DNA of 64,000 nt from Candidula unifasciata (GCA_905116865.2 CAJHNH020000786.1:55001-119000); one strand, 5' to 3'. Positions 21,927 to 35,495 are shown, numbered from the stretch's first letter. Program-made: numbers and translations. The notes: generated by a model from the sequence alone, not told the origin.

Positions 21927-21958
<32 letters not shown>

Positions 21959-21960
21959 TA
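21290..21960 (+). mobile_element. LINE family C 3'-end copy with (ATG)n tail
   Basis: Broken frames encode FTCLGSVVSLLGGTEEDI, RLYKATATFGRMRQIWKS, VLLYGAKLWRMTKKRM and then the same C-terminal block as 3985-4235. It terminates in ten GAT/ATG triplets at 21928-21957. YGAKLW corresponds to the usual YGAETW motif. Confidence 0.78.
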
Positions 21961-22703
21961 GAGAGGTTGCAGTGATTGTTAGAATTTCTTGTTCTCAGTG
22001 CCAAAAATTTTAACTGTAGATAGCTCATCAGATGGTCAAACCATCTCGTCTGTTGCTCTTTAAAAGGAACTGTATGACTGGTTCAGTCCTAATCTCCTCC
22101 CTATTTAAAGGCAATAAAACCCACTTATTAGTAAATCTATGTACTTACTTAAAACAAATTCAGTTCAAGCACTTAATAAACAACCTTTTTATATACAAAC
22201 ATACACGTTATTTTTAGAAACAAATCTACAACCAGCCACAACAAAATAAATTCATTACTGCAGATGCCTCAGATACCAAGTCTTGAGGGGGAAAAAAACA
22301 AGTATCCTTCAGTATCAAATAAAAATCTCAACTCTGTCAACCTCAAAATATTTCACTGCAGATTAATTATTTATATTCTGTTATTTTCTAATTTGTTTAT
22401 GTATCATTGAAAGTCAGCTGACTACTTTTCGTTATTAGTGTGCCCTGGACTGTTTAGTTTGTCAATCAAATTTATTACTTTTTTTAATTAGCTTCACCTT
22501 ATGTACACATTCGGTTTAATTTTCTTGTATTACCTTCCACAGCCTCTCGTCTATTTACTAAGTTTAATTATTCAGTAATATCTGAAGTATTCACTAAATT
22601 TCAGTACAATTGTGTATTCATTACAGCTGTGTGGTATGTGAATTATTTTAAATAACTCTTGTATCAAAAGGAGGTGCAGCATAGTTCAAAGTAAGCTTGT
22701 TTC

Positions 22704-22887
22704 TTAACCCATTGATCTGAATGTAAACTGACAGTCATGGATTTTTTCCTCACCAGTTCGATTAAGGAATGGCATAGTATCATGATTAGTACTGGTTAGT
22801 TTATGGAATTTTAATTATTGCCTATGTGCCTGTAATAGAATTCAACTGAGGGATAGACATTTCACTGATTATTGTGCTGTGGGTTAA
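22704..22887. mobile_element. short TTAA-flanked MITE-like element
   Basis: The left end is TTAACCCATTGATC. The right end, reversed, is TTAACCCACAGCAC. The 184-bp interior is AT-rich without an ORF. The inverted repeat is short (8 bp perfect). Confidence 0.45.
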
Positions 22888-24549
22888 TATATACCAAAAA
22901 TCCCTACAGAACTTACCTACTAGCAAATTTTCATGTGAAGCAAGCTCTTCTATATGCTTCGTAGCTGTAGTATATTTCAATATTTGTACATTATTTAATA
23001 AATCTTTATAGCGCTACATTTTAGCTTTTTGTTATATAAAGCAGAAGACATTGTCTCAAGGCACCTTGCAAGAGATGCTTAAGGCAGCAAGAATGACATA
23101 AATCAAAAATAACCAAGAAGGTAATTTAGAAAATAAAATTTGTGAAAAAAAAAAAAACTAAATGAGAACAGAAATAGCTGTTTTTGAATAAAACGTATGA
23201 AGTTTTCCTTTCTCTCCTTCTCTTGAATGAAAGTTTTCTAGTCAAAGTTTGTACTGTTTTGTTTCTACTTGATATCAGCTTCATTGCAGTCACTCCTTTT
23301 TAATGATATAAATTAGTTCTGATAGGATTGTTATATTTCTCTTTATTGGATTTAACAAAAATATTTTGTTCTGAGTCATTGCATCTCAGAATGTCTCATA
23401 TCATTTTGACATGATCTCATAAGATATTGAAATGCGTTTGAACTAGAAATGATAATGATGTATTTATGAAATTTGATTAATTTGTTTTATGTTGTTGTTT
23501 GCCCAACAAAAGAGATGAAGGCCACTCATCATTCAGTTGGATTCAATAATTATGAATATAAAGATCACTGGTGCAAGTTCTTGGACAGATGGTAGACACA
23601 CTAGAGGAGATGATTTCATGTATTGAGTTTTTATTGCTTTACCTCTGTTGTGTCTGCCGCCTTAGTGCACCATGATGTTGCTGCACCGAGGTATGCATCT
23701 TGCTTGATCAATGGCAATAGCTTCATGCATATCTGTTTGGAAGCCAAAAGACTAAACCACAGTGCCAAGAGTATCCTTGTAGCATTATTTTTGGGTCTCA
23801 TGGGAATTTATTTTCTATTTTATAGTTTATCATTATGTATTCTTTTTGAAAGGAATGGGTTATTTGACCAGCCATCAAACCTAGAAATCCTTCAGTATCA
23901 TGTGCATACTTAGTAGTTCTATCCTTTCAAAACACCAGCATTTAATATCAAATCCTGCTATTTTCTTCTATTATCTTCTGTGCTCACTCTTGAAAAGGTA
24001 GTTGGCACAGTGTGTTGGGTTTACAACTGGGCTGTGATATCTTTACCTTTCAGCCCAAAACATTCAATTTCAGCAAACCTTTATTTAGTCGCCCAATGTG
24101 GGGCCCTGAAATCAACCTGGGAAATCCTGCTTTGATTTTCAAAAATTTTCAGGAACAGTTTATGTGAATGGGAATTAGTCTCTTTGCTGATCACTGCTTA
24201 CTGTCCAAGACTTTCATGTATGAAGTCGTAATGATACTACATTTACTGTGTGCTCTTTAACTTTGTTAGCAAAGGTGTGCCATCTTCATTATATTCTGTT
24301 TTATACATAATTTGTATTTTACATCAAGTTGTCAGTGAAAATTATTACTTTTTTGTTATGATTGATCTGTTTAATAGGCTTCTGGGAAGCCTAGTTACAA
24401 ATGTGTACAGTGTTTTTACATATGGATCTCTGCAAATACTTATTGATTTTAATTTTCAGCATGTGTGTTATGACGTATGAAATTTATTTTCACCAGTATT
24501 TTAACTTATGTACCATAGCATTGCTGTGTAGATTGGGACATTCCTTACT

Positions 24550-24551
<2 letters not shown>

Positions 24552-24589
<38 letters not shown>
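24552..24589. repeat. (CA)n microsatellite
   Basis: An uninterrupted run of about 19 CA units. Confidence 0.95.
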
Positions 24590-24924
24590 CAAAAGCTCAA
24601 CCACATTGAACATCCTAATCATGACAGAATTGTTATTAGATTCATACCAGTGGCATCAGTAAAGTTTGGCTTCACATAGTTATTTTCTCTAATGCTGTAT
24701 AAGAGATATGCACCACAACAGAAAAGCATACTTAGAGTGTACAAAACAGTGACTCTCAAACTAATGTCATTTATGGTATAGATAGTGTAATATGAGCATC
24801 TTCACAAAGATGTTGTATACCGAATAAACTTGGAAGTTATTATTTGTTTTGGGGAGTTTAAATAATGATTTTGAAAATGTATTTCGTTATATACTTGTAT
24901 GTGAATGTTCTGCCAAATGTATGG

Positions 24925-25090
24925 GTTGAGTTGAGTTGATTCAAGGATTGACATCACAGCACTTGGGGCATTTCATAGGCACTCCGTCTCCATCTTCAAC
25001 AGCCAGCAAAGAGTTCCAGTACCAAAGAAGCCAGTAGCGTCCTGATTATATGTCTGTCTTGCCTTGTCTCAGAGCAACGAGTATCAGCCG
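24925..25090 (-). mobile_element. RNase H LINE family B, 3'-end fragment with (CTCAA)n tail
   Basis: GGGTTGAGTTGAGTTGATTC abuts TTGACATCACAGCACTTGGG, as at 6440. It is truncated after about 150 bp. Confidence 0.65.
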
Positions 25091-26018
25091 GATGTATGTG
25101 ATCTATAACAGATTTAATTTTTTTAAATACAAATTATTAAGCAAAACTCCTTTTTTTTTATTGTTAAGAAGACAAAATTGAAAACAATATACATGTCTAT
25201 TAAATGTACTTTATTTTGTTCAAAAATGTCTTTACATTTGTGTAACAGTTTTCTTATCCTTTCCAACATTCCAGACTACTTTTTCACATGTGACTCTTCA
25301 TCTGAAAACTATATTTTTATACAATATATTTTTTGGTGTGTAATGTGTTAGCTTCTTGTGTAATTTCTTATTTGGTATGTCTCATGTTTGTCTTTATTCC
25401 TAGAGAGTCAACTCCAATAGTTTTTATTATTGTCGCTTTATCTTTAGTTTGTGAATTTAAAATAAGTAAGTAAATCAATGTTTCTTTGATTTCTAAAAGC
25501 ATATCAGGAAATTAAGAGAGCTATAGCTAAGAAATGCATATCACTTCAGATAAGCCACTAACAAGTTGTTTCAGCTGACACACATTCTTTGAGAAATCTG
25601 ACTGCTTGGTTTCTTTTACATGAAGTCAATATAACACTACAGTGTAAATATATTTGATGAACAGAAAGCTACAAACTGATATGGGCAGCAAAATTTGTCA
25701 TCATTTAAACAAACAGGTAACAAATAATAATAGTTGCAAGACAAAGAGAATGGTACTATATTGGACACGTCCTGAGAAGAAGAAAAAAAAAAAAACTCAC
25801 CAATCAGGAGCTAAATGCTAAAGTGAGGGGAAAAAAGAGACAAGAGAAGCGAGGACATCCCCCAAAAAAAAAAACCTGAAGGGAACTTTGCTGAGAGAAC
25901 CCAAGGGTACTGAACTGGATTCCATCCCTAACACTGAAGGGATTGGACAGGGTAGAGTGGAATGAACATATGCACTGTGAGCCCTGTGCCGTCGTGGAAT
26001 TACTGTTTTGGGTTTTTG

Positions 26019-26156
26019 TTACCTCTTTGAGTCCCAGGGGGTTGAGCAGAGACCTAAAGGGTAGTTAAAAAAAAGACGTAAAATCAGCGCATCATGCGTT
26101 CATTGGGCTTCTAGGTAGGAACCTATGAATGTATGATGCGTTCCTTGGGACTCAAA
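26019..26156. mobile_element. small inverted-repeat element (MITE-like)
   Basis: The left CTCTTTGAGTCCCAGGGG and right CCTTGGGACTCAAA ends form an inverted repeat. Inside, GCGCATCATGCG and GTATGATGCG make a further hairpin. Related one-sided sequence is at 1713. Confidence 0.5.
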
Positions 26157-26899
26157 CACACACAAAAAAATTTTAAGCCACATGACAACAGACTGAAACT
26201 GTGAGCTGAGTAGACATCATGAAGTCATGACTAAATGGTTCAATGAAAAACCACATTCCTTCATTTATTGACAGTATCTGCCATCTCTCCATGTAGTGAG
26301 GTGTGTGTCTGAATATCTTTGTCAACCTATATTGATGACTACATGTACATGCTTTCTTCCTAACAGTTGCTTTGTGTTATTTTTCCCACCCTTTAATAAA
26401 CTGTAATAAAGCCATTTGTAACAAAGCCATGGAGGCTGATTCCTTTGTAATCCCACCTTATAGTTGCTTGATGTATTTTCATCAAAATTATCTTCTAGCA
26501 TTGCTACCAACTACTACTGTGTTACTTATTAACACTTTGTCATATTTCCAGCAGATTTATAGGTCCTTTTATGTATGGTACTATTATTTCTTTTATTTAT
26601 TCTGGTCACAATTTGCTTTTACAAATGAAATTTACAATTACAGTGGACAATTTCTATTTTTGTTTTACTCTTTCTGTCGCAAGCAGTTGTCACTGACTTT
26701 TCTATCCAAAGACTTGATTTATAAAGCAATAGAGAATTGACAGAAAAAGTGTACATGAATGTAAGAATATTTTGGGACAATAAGAATTAATGTAAAAATT
26801 CGGATACAGCAGTTAACCACAAAAATGGTGTGTTGGATAGAAAAGATAATATTTTTGTTTTTAATCGTGTTAGGAGTTAATAAAATATATATATATACA

Positions 26900-27375
26900 A
26901 GTATTTAGAAATGAATATCATGAAAGGATTCTAAATAAATGTGGTTGCAGTCTATCAGGAAATTATTATCATGTAAGGAGAGAAAATAAATATGCTCAAA
27001 GTCTATTAAGAAATGAATATTATGTATGGAGGGAAAATAAATATGATGAAAGTCTGTTAAGAAATGTATATTATATAAAGAGGGAAAATAAATATAGTTA
27101 CAGTCTATCAAGAAATTAGTATCATGTAAGGAGTGAAAATAAAAATGGTTTTGGTTTACTAGGAAAATAATGTCACGTAATGAGTAAAAATAAAAATTGT
27201 TAAAGTTGATTAAGAAATGTATATGATGTGATGAGTGAAAATATATATGGGTACAGTCTATTGAGAAATTGATATCATGTAAGGAGAGAAAATAAATATG
27301 CTGAAAGTCTATTAAGAAAGGTATATCATATAATGAGTGAAAAAAAAAAAATATGGTTAAAGTCTGTTATAAAAC
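26900..27375. repeat. 54-bp minisatellite, about 8-9 diverged copies
   Basis: Repeated blocks GTCTATTAAGAAATG, ATCATGTAAGGAG and GAAAATAAATATG recur every 54 bp or so. The 18-residue periodic frame on the minus strand is a by-product. Confidence 0.9.
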
Positions 27376-28494
27376 ATAGTCTATATGATTATAGTTGATG
27401 GTTAATGACATGTTCTCATATATATCAGCAATATGCCTTCATATATAGTCATCAGAAACAAGAAACAATACCACATCATGATGTCCAAGTAATCAGTTAG
27501 CTTCTGAAACAAGTGGAGAAATAAGATTATCTTTGAACTGTCATAACACATCACAGAAAAATCCTTGTAGAAATCAAAAAGCAATAACTGTCCTGGCAAA
27601 AGTAGCCATTTATAAATAGAAAACATGCATAGAAAAATTCTACCAATTACAGATCAGTTTTTTTTTTTTAAAAAGAGTTATACAGTATCTGTGCTTTGCA
27701 TAGAATTTAAACATGGACAGTGAGAAGACTTAGACACTAAGAAGACAAACAGAGAATATTTTGGCACTGAAAATGTGGGCTCTCATAAAAATGCAAAGAA
27801 TACCACTGAAGAACAGACAGAAAAGTGAATGGGTTTCTTTAAGGAAAATAATGTATCATAAACTTATAAGAGACATCAGACATAAAGGGTAAAGATTTTG
27901 GGGGCAGGTTGCCAGAAGAAATAATCTGTAAGCTTTTAATAACTGGTAATTTGATGGTGAAAGAGCAAGGTCAAGACAAAGAGATACATTTACAGATGTC
28001 ATGGCATTCTCAAGCTCAAAATCTTTAGCGCAAATGAGAGTTACTTTTTAATCTTAACAAATGCAGTTAAAATAAACATTGGGTAATTTTAAAAAAACTC
28101 ATGTTGTAGGGTATGTACAGTCCATACCAGAGACCTGAAAATGCTGATGAAAAATTGAAAAAGTAGGAATATAGCATTCCTCCGTTTAGTATCATAATTA
28201 GTATTTGAGTCCCATGTCTGTTTGATGTAACAATTGTCATAATAAAAAGAATGTATGATTTGACATACCTGTTCATAAAATCAATTTATGCGTGTGAGAA
28301 AGGGAAAACTGGTAGCATAGTGGCTAGTTGATCAGCTTAACAAATGTGGCTCAAGGAACTTTCCTTCATAAGATTCCGTTTAAAAAAATCAACAATTATA
28401 TATTCAACACAGGCATGTATACTTGGGTTAGCTTCTTAATCTTTATATTCACCAGTTTTAAATCCCTGGTTCTGGTTGTTCATCCCCTTATGGA

Positions 28495-28720
28495 CTTTAG
28501 TCTTGTCCCCGAAACTGAGTATTGCATGTACATCCACATTTACAGATATGGCTTTTGTGTATGCAGACTGTTGGTTCCTTGACTCTCAGGCAGATGCACT
28601 CCAACTTTGCAGGAAACACCCCTAATTAGATTTTTCTGATGTGCTTGTTAGGGGAGTAGTGGGTCTGTTTTTTTCTCACAAACTGGGGCCCTAGAATGGG
28701 GCCCTACAATGTACAAGGTG
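28495..28720 (-). repeat. dispersed repeat family A, copy 4
   Basis: The reverse complement shares CCCACTACTCCCCTAACAAG, GCATCTGCCTGAGAGTCAAG and GAACCAACAGTCTGCATAC with 49440-49740. Confidence 0.65.
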
Positions 28721-29034
28721 ACAGTATGTTTATCATACTGTCATTACTGTCTGTATTTATCACTTATGCAGTATTGGCAGAGAGAGTAGACAGAAAGATT
28801 AGAAGTAATTACTGGCCTGCACTGGAGTTAACTGTTTAGCCATCATCTCCTCTTGTGTAAACTGATACTAGATGTATTCTCTCACTTTTGACACAAGTCT
28901 GTGACATTATTGAAACTCCTTCCATCCTGAGACTACCTGCCAGACGAAGTGAAACCAATAGTTCTGATGTACTGACTTGATGTAATAATTTATCCTAGAC
29001 AGAAAATAGAAATGTGTACAATCTTCTATTAAAT

Positions 29035-29440
29035 TCAGAATCGACATCACAGCACTGAGGACACCCCAATAAACGCTTCACTCCCATCTTCAGCTTCTTC
29101 TTCTTTTGTGTTCGACATCAGTCATGCTAAACATTGAGTCCCGTCTGGGTCAAAAATAGGATTGTGCGTTTAAGGTCGCCACCGGTCCCCCATAGCTTCT
29201 CTCGCAATGTGGATCCCCTGGGCCAGATCCACAGTCTTCAGCAGCAGGCGAAGAGTTCCAACTCTGATGATCAGTTCACCACAAAGCGGTGCAGAACTGG
29301 CCAGTCTATCTGCCTGCTCATTTTTCAACACACTGGCATAACCTGAAGAAAATATCCAAAGGATGCTAACTACCCGGGACGTCTGAAGTGATGCTTGCCA
29401 CTCTGCATGGAGCATTCTCATCTCCACATTTCTCAACATA
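29035..29440 (-). mobile_element. RNase H LINE family B, decayed 3' end
   Basis: The minus strand encodes HAEWQASLQTSRVVSILWIF, then NEQADRLASSAPL (RNase H NE-x-ADxLA block), and near the end TGTCCTCAGTGCTGTGATGT in place of the CPEC codons. Stops are present. Confidence 0.65.
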
Positions 29441-29647
29441 TGAGTCAGTTAAATTCACATCATGTGTGTACAGCTGATTCTCAAGCCAGCCGAAGGCATC
29501 AGTACCAAAAGAGTTAACAGAAAAGTGTATGAGTAATGACTTAGCCATTCCATTTCTCAACACATTTTTTCTTGTAAACATGAAGTCTTATTACTTCATT
29601 TTCCTATAACATTATATGTTGCAGTATGTCGTTTACAAGGATAAATT

Positions 29648-29665
29648 CCCTCTCTCTCTCTCTCT

Positions 29666-29732
<67 letters not shown>

Positions 29733-29783
29733 TCTCCCTCTCTCCCTCTCCCTCTCTCTCCCTCTCCCTATCTCCCTCTCTCT

Positions 29784-29846
<63 letters not shown>
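29648..29846. repeat. (CT)n microsatellite, about 200 bp
   Basis: Almost pure CT with CCCTCT interruptions, ending in CAGCAGCAGCAG. Confidence 0.95.
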
Positions 29847-29850
<4 letters not shown>

Positions 29851-30559
29851 GCAGCAGCAATTTGGACGGATGGACAATAACGCTCCATTAGCAACTATTT
29901 CATATGACAAAGACTGAATGTGTCCACTAGCACATTCATTCAGCATGTTGAGCAGAATGAACAAAGTGAATCTATCATTGCCAGGAACAACTGATAGTTT
30001 TTCATACAAATGCCAAATTGTCTTATTTTCAGAGAAGACTTATGCATTGGCTGGAATGCATGGGAAAGAAATATATCGATTGTTTCCCTCTTACTTAAAA
30101 ACAAACATATTTAATGAAAATAACATAAAGGTTCAAGAAAAATACAGAAAAAATATTCAGGTACGTCTTAAACTGTGAAAGACTTAAAAAAAACCCATTA
30201 TTTTCTAAAAGCTCAACAGAAGATTTTTAAGGACTTGCAATGGGTACTGAATGTGTTCAGCGTGAAAACAAAATATATAGGCCCTATATATATACATATA
30301 CATAAACCCAGCATCAGCTCAACAGTATATGAGGTCGTCTTAGTTGTTTCATCTCTCTGAAAAACTGCATTTCAAAAACTGAAAAAGCAAAATTATTGCT
30401 GCCTTTCTCAAGCACATATCTGTTGGAAGCAGGATTTTCTCATTAGAAACTAACAAAACTAGGAAGGACACGCCAGCAAAACTAGTTATTTACCTGTAAT
30501 TATCATCAACGGAACTTGATAGTAAGAAAACTGCAAAACCTTGTGATTACATCAAGTAA

Positions 30560-30830
30560 AGATCCATTTTCACGCCCTCAGGCTAATCGGGTATGTGGGA
30601 AGAGGGGCCAAATTTTTACAGACCCTCGGCACTAGGTGGGTAATGTGATCAGCATTACGTCGGTCGTCTTTACTTTCCCAGGACAGCCATCCTGGTACGC
30701 ATTTTAGGTTGGGTCAACCTGCAACGCCCTATACCATGATAACAATCCACGCAGCCAGCAGTGGGTTTCGATTGCGGTATGTTGGAATTACGAGTCTGGC
30801 TTACAACGCTCAAGCCAGGGATGCCCCTTT
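30560..30830 (-). mobile_element. tRNA-derived SINE family S (subfamily with tRNA-like head)
   Basis: The reverse complement has GGCATCCCTGGCTTGAGCGT at the head, then CGAAACCCACTGCTGGCTG and the common body with TGCCGAGGGTCTGTAAAAAT. The head matches 17862. Confidence 0.75.
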
Positions 30831-30947
30831 TGATTACATCTTTCCCTAAATGACTAGGTTTAATTATTTATGTAGGCCTTATTGCTGCTCTCACAAGCAA
30901 TGTGATATCAATTGTAACAAATAGTTTGATTTACTGGCCTGAGAGTA

Positions 30948-31232
30948 AAAGTAAAGGACCCTTTTACATGCCTTTAGGCGTATTGGGCATAAAGAGCTAG
31001 ATCTATATTTTTATAGACCAATCGGCACTTGCTGGGTGACTTGGTAAGCATCAGGCTGGCCGCTTTTGCTTCCCAGGACTGCACCTCGTATCCACTCAAG
31101 GCTGGGTCGACCTGGGAGTCAAGTTCATTTCATTTAACAAAAAATCCAGCACCGTCAGGACGCGAACTCACGACTTTCCCATGCGCAGGCGGGCATCTGG
31201 TCGCAAACGCCAAAGCGACTCCCCCTTTACTG
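30948..31232 (-). mobile_element. tRNA-derived SINE family S
   Basis: The reverse strand has a B-box-like GTGAGTTCGCGTCC and the body CCCAGCCTTGAGTGGATACG and TGCCGATTGGTCTATAAAAA. It lies about 115 bp from the preceding copy in the same orientation. Confidence 0.78.
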
Positions 31233-31399
31233 AACTGTGGAAGAACTTTTATGTAGGACTACGATTTGACAACATCATGTGTACTGGTTATGGTTGAGAA
31301 TAAATTGTCTTTAATGGCAGATTTCAATTTTAAAGTTATTATATTATAATTGTTTAGATATCTCTTTACTTTCAATTCCATTACTGTTTAATCAACAAT

Positions 31400-31416
31400 C
31401 CCCCCCCCCCCCCCCC
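31400..31416. repeat. poly(C) run
   Basis: Seventeen consecutive C residues, followed by a C/T-rich tract to about 31450. Confidence 0.9.
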
Positions 31417-31989
31417 TCTCATGCCCCCACCTCCTCCTTTGTCCTCTTCCTCCATTCTGTAACATTACAGCAGGACTTCCAAAGTTGCCACCTCCTTATG
31501 TCGACCACTCCCATAAGAGTTGACCTCATCTTTATTGATAAAATGATCATCACATATTCTAAGTCCAAGACTATCTTCTAAATGACCATCTCTGTACAGA
31601 GAAGTTTTGAGGAAGTAAAAGAGACACTACAGAAATACAGTGGAACTTTAACACAAGCTATGCAGTTAACAAATGACATAAAAACACATATAACTTCTCT
31701 CTTCAATGCTTTACGGCATAAGCAGTAGGACAAAAGAAAAGAAGAAGAAGCAACATAGAATGTTAATACTCAAGAACACTTTTGTGTTGCTGTACACCAG
31801 GTGTATGTCCCAGTGCAATACAAATGTAGACAGCAAATTACAACAACATTAAGACACACTGAAAAGATCATCTTTATTTGCCAAAACAATCTGGTGAACA
31901 TCAATCAGTTTCATTAAAATTGTATTATTAGATTTTTCAAAGTCAACCCTTTTAGAGTGACATATACAACATGCTTCATACGAGGTCCA

Positions 31990-32205
31990 TCGATTAGTGG
32001 AGTTTCTTTTTGAAGTCAGAGTGCAATTGCCTGAGAGGCCAGGAACTAGCAATCTGCATAGTTATAAGCCAAATCAGTAAAACAGATCGGCATACACAAC
32101 TTAAGCTTGTCTTGGAACAAGACCAAAGTCCAAAAAGTGGACGAAAAAGCCAAAACATTCCACTGGAGTTTGCAGCCGACAAATGCTGAAATTATAAGAA
32201 GAAGA
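31990..32205 (+). repeat. dispersed repeat family A, copy 5
   Basis: GAAGTCAGAGTGCAATTGCC, AGGAACTAGCAATCTGCAT, CAAAGTCCAAAAAGTGGACG and GAGTTTGCAGCCGACAAATG match 49440-49760. It ends in AAGAAGAAG. Confidence 0.75.
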
Positions 32206-32449
32206 CTTTTGAATATTTCAATTTAAAACAACTGCTTTCGTTTTTAAACAGTCATCTTGGCTCTGAACAGCACGTCAACGTTTGGTTGATCGCCTTAAAT
32301 AATTATTATCATGGTTAACAGTTCCAACATAGACAACACAAACCAAATGAACAAATCTGGGTAATCTTTCAATGAATATTTCAGTATTTAAAAAGCTCAT
32401 TAAGTTACCTATTCCTAAAGCCCTATCTGACAAATAGTATGGGTACTTC

Positions 32450-32695
32450 AGGGAGCATAGTGGCTAGATGCTTGCCTGTAAGCATAAAAGTTGTAGGTTC
32501 AAATGTGCGTTGAGTGTGATTTTTTATAATTTTTTTCAGAACTGAGCTTGTTTCCTAGGTCGATCCTACCTAAAATGTAATGTCTTGGAGAGTAAACAAG
32601 GTTAGCGTGTTATTGACCACATCATCTACTGAGGTCTTATCGGTCTATACAAATATGAGTAGCATTGAGTGCTATAGGATATTGGTTTTTTCCAA
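32450..32695 (+). mobile_element. tRNA-derived SINE family S with clear A and B boxes
   Basis: It starts GGGAGCATAGTGGCTAGATG (A-box-like TAGTGGCTAGATG) and continues to GTTGTAGGTTCAAATG (B-box-like GGTTCAAATG), then the family body and TCGGTCTATACAAATATG. This copy best shows the RNA polymerase III promoter. Confidence 0.8.
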
Positions 32696-33714
32696 ACTAT
32701 TTTTTTGAACAGCTTTTCTCCCAGATTTATTTTATCTAACATGCAATCAAGACCAAAGGGTTGCAATATCCACAGTACAGGGCACAAGGGTCAACAACTC
32801 TGTTACTCTGCTAGTTTCTGGATACTTAAAAAAAAAAAACACACGAGCAGCTACAATTATTTTTATAAGCCGACAGTCAAAGTATTTGTAAATATTTAAA
32901 GTAGTTAAAACTAGACTGTTACTTTTTCGGAATTTTAGTAAAATTTCTTTTAAATTTTTTTTTAAAATAATTTTGTTTTGCATTCATTTTCTGCCTGTTG
33001 GTGGCATATGTTTATTGGAACATAAAACAAAAACATACTGCATGCGAGAAAAATATAACACACTTTTCAGGTGATTGTCGACACAATCTTCAATTAATGT
33101 GTTTCAAAATCAGTATGTGTTCAGGAGCAAACAACCTTATTGTCTGTTCAACTCATATAAACATAGATAATTGCTTAAGTGAAGTTTAAGTGGATTACTG
33201 AGTATATAAAATAGTTGGATTTCAAAAAGTGTAAATGTATTTGTTACACATATAATTGTGAGATCTAATTATCGCATATTCACATGATTGTATGTAAGTA
33301 GCAACAAGACTTGTTAATGGTTAAAAAAAAAATTATCATAATATATTTGATAAACACATTAAAAAAAATTCTTGAATCTAATTTAGCTTAAAAAAAAATG
33401 TAGGAGGACAGACATTATATATGTTATCATCTTTTGCCTGGCATATAATACTCTACATTATCAGGTGCATTTTTATAGAGTTTACAAACAAGTTTTTAAA
33501 AAAAAGTGTATCTTTTCAACAGAAATACACAGATCATATTGTCTTTGTTACACTGTACATCTCACCAATGGATTCCTGTTTTATTCTTTATTATATGTTA
33601 ATGAAAACTCTGTAATAATGCACCCACTAGAAGTTATTGAAGAACCTAATTTCGTGTCAACACCTAATAATTTCTGCTAAGTTTTCATTGCTAGTCTTGT
33701 TGGTTTAAATCTTG

Positions 33715-34240
33715 AATACTGAATTAAGAATCGACATCACAGCACTCGGGACACTCCGTCCCCATTTTCAGCAGCAAGCGAAGAGTTAAAATCCGATAGT
33801 ACCAGTAACTGTCTGATTGTATATCCGTCTCGCCTTCACCTTTACTGAGTTTTAAGCGCCCACCTTGTAACTCCCTGCAGTGTCATTCTCCTTAAGCTGT
33901 AATGATCTATCTGTGCCTCAGCACTGTTCACTCGCTCCCAAATGGCCCTCACAACATCCAGCTTGTCATACATCATTTCACCACCTAGTGGGGTAGAACT
34001 GGTCAGTTTATTTCCCAACACACCCACAAGACCTGGAGAAAATATCCAAAGGATGCTGACTACCCGGGACCTTTGAAGTGATGCTTGCCATTCTCCATGG
34101 AGCGTACCAGTCTCCCCCTTTCTCAACATGCTCTGTGAGTCAGTTACAATCATGGCATGTGTGTTCAGCTGATTCTCAAGCCAGCGGAAGGCAGCAGTAA
34201 CAGCCTCCACCTCCATTCTCAAAGTAGACATTGTGATTCT
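33715..34240 (-). mobile_element. RNase H LINE family B, 3' end
   Basis: The minus strand encodes MEVEAVTAAFRWLENQLNTH, IVTDSQSML and LHGEWQASLQRSRVVSILWI (RNase H E and D motifs), decaying to TGTCCCGAGTGCTGTGATGT, which encodes CPECCDV. The HAGVxGNExAD block is damaged. Confidence 0.72.
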
Positions 34241-35254
34241 TGGTTTCTCAGCAACTAAACTGAGAATACGTAATTGATTCCTAAGTTATACTGACTAAAA
34301 GCTCTATGTATTTAAATGTATATATTTGAAATGAATTCACTTTTGAAATTTAAAAAAAAATAGACATGCATTCATAACAGTTATACTAAAGATCTAACAA
34401 TTTAGAAGAAACAATTTGACTTGTTTTTCCATTTTGGCTACTGCTTTTAGGTTTGACACTAGTGCAACTTGAAAAGTCACAATCTGATAGGCCTAATTTC
34501 AGACAAGTTCAACACCTACAAAGTAAGTTATAAATCAGGCACATAAATGGCTCCACCAATTACAACCTGGCTCAACCTGCTGTCCTAATCAGGTTGGGAG
34601 ATGAAATTCAGAAGTGCACATCTGAACAATCTGTGAAGCTTGAATGATTTACAAACATGTTTAACAAACTCTGATCTGCTTGAAAAGTTGTAAAAAAAAA
34701 TAAAGTGGATTATGATTTTATTAAATTATGATAGCAGAGACTATTTGAAGATTTAAATATGAAAAGTTATTGTATAAAGAGCATTACATACTGATTTAAT
34801 GAATGATGAACAAATTGTGGATAATCAAATAATTGTATAAGCATTAAGAATGTTATATAAAATAAATTTTATAACACAGTGTTTAGTAAAAATTAAAATG
34901 TAAACATGGAAAGACTGAATATAAGTACTTACAGTTATTATTAGTTTATTAAAATATTGAGCAGTAGTAAATCAAACAGTGGGAGTTCCTGTGTCAGCAC
35001 GTTTTGCTTCACTGGATAATATGAACTTAACAGCTTTTTTTTTTAAACTTGTCTCCCCGTGAGAACGTTACAGTGAAAAGTACTTCCACTAACTATATCT
35101 ATGAGCCACCACTGATGTCACATGTTTTGATGACAAATTTGCCAAATTGTATTATGAAAATTACAAAATAATTGTCCTTTGTTCTGCACCTCACAAACAT
35201 TAAGTGCAGATATGGCATCTTGCTTCCTTCTCCTCCTTTTGCTCTTCCTCCAGC

Positions 35255-35430
35255 TACTCAGTAGAGTATTGATCGCGATGTAGGTATCACCTGTGTGCTC
35301 TTTCTGATGTGCTATGTAAGTTGGTCTCCATTCTTTAGGCTGTTCTTGATGCTGTCATTCCATATATTGCATGGTTTTCCCCTTGCCCTGTGTTTATCGT
35401 ATTTCTTCAGCTTTGCTCTGTGTGGATGCT
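35255..35430 (-). mobile_element. LINE C-terminal remnant
   Basis: The minus strand encodes KYDKHRARGKPCNIWNDSIK, sister to 11995-12140. Confidence 0.55.
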
Positions 35431-35495
35431 GGCACCAGGGAGTTTTTATTAGATAGCCAAACCATTTTAACTGTATGGCTGGTTTCAGTCTTAAT

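Noticed and set aside
29918..30178. 86-codon ORF
   Set aside because: AT-rich intergenic DNA, no recognisable motif, no splice context.
32450..32520. Functional tRNA gene
   Set aside because: A- and B-box-like motifs are present but no cloverleaf with paired acceptor stem; the body is shared with a dozen SINE copies.
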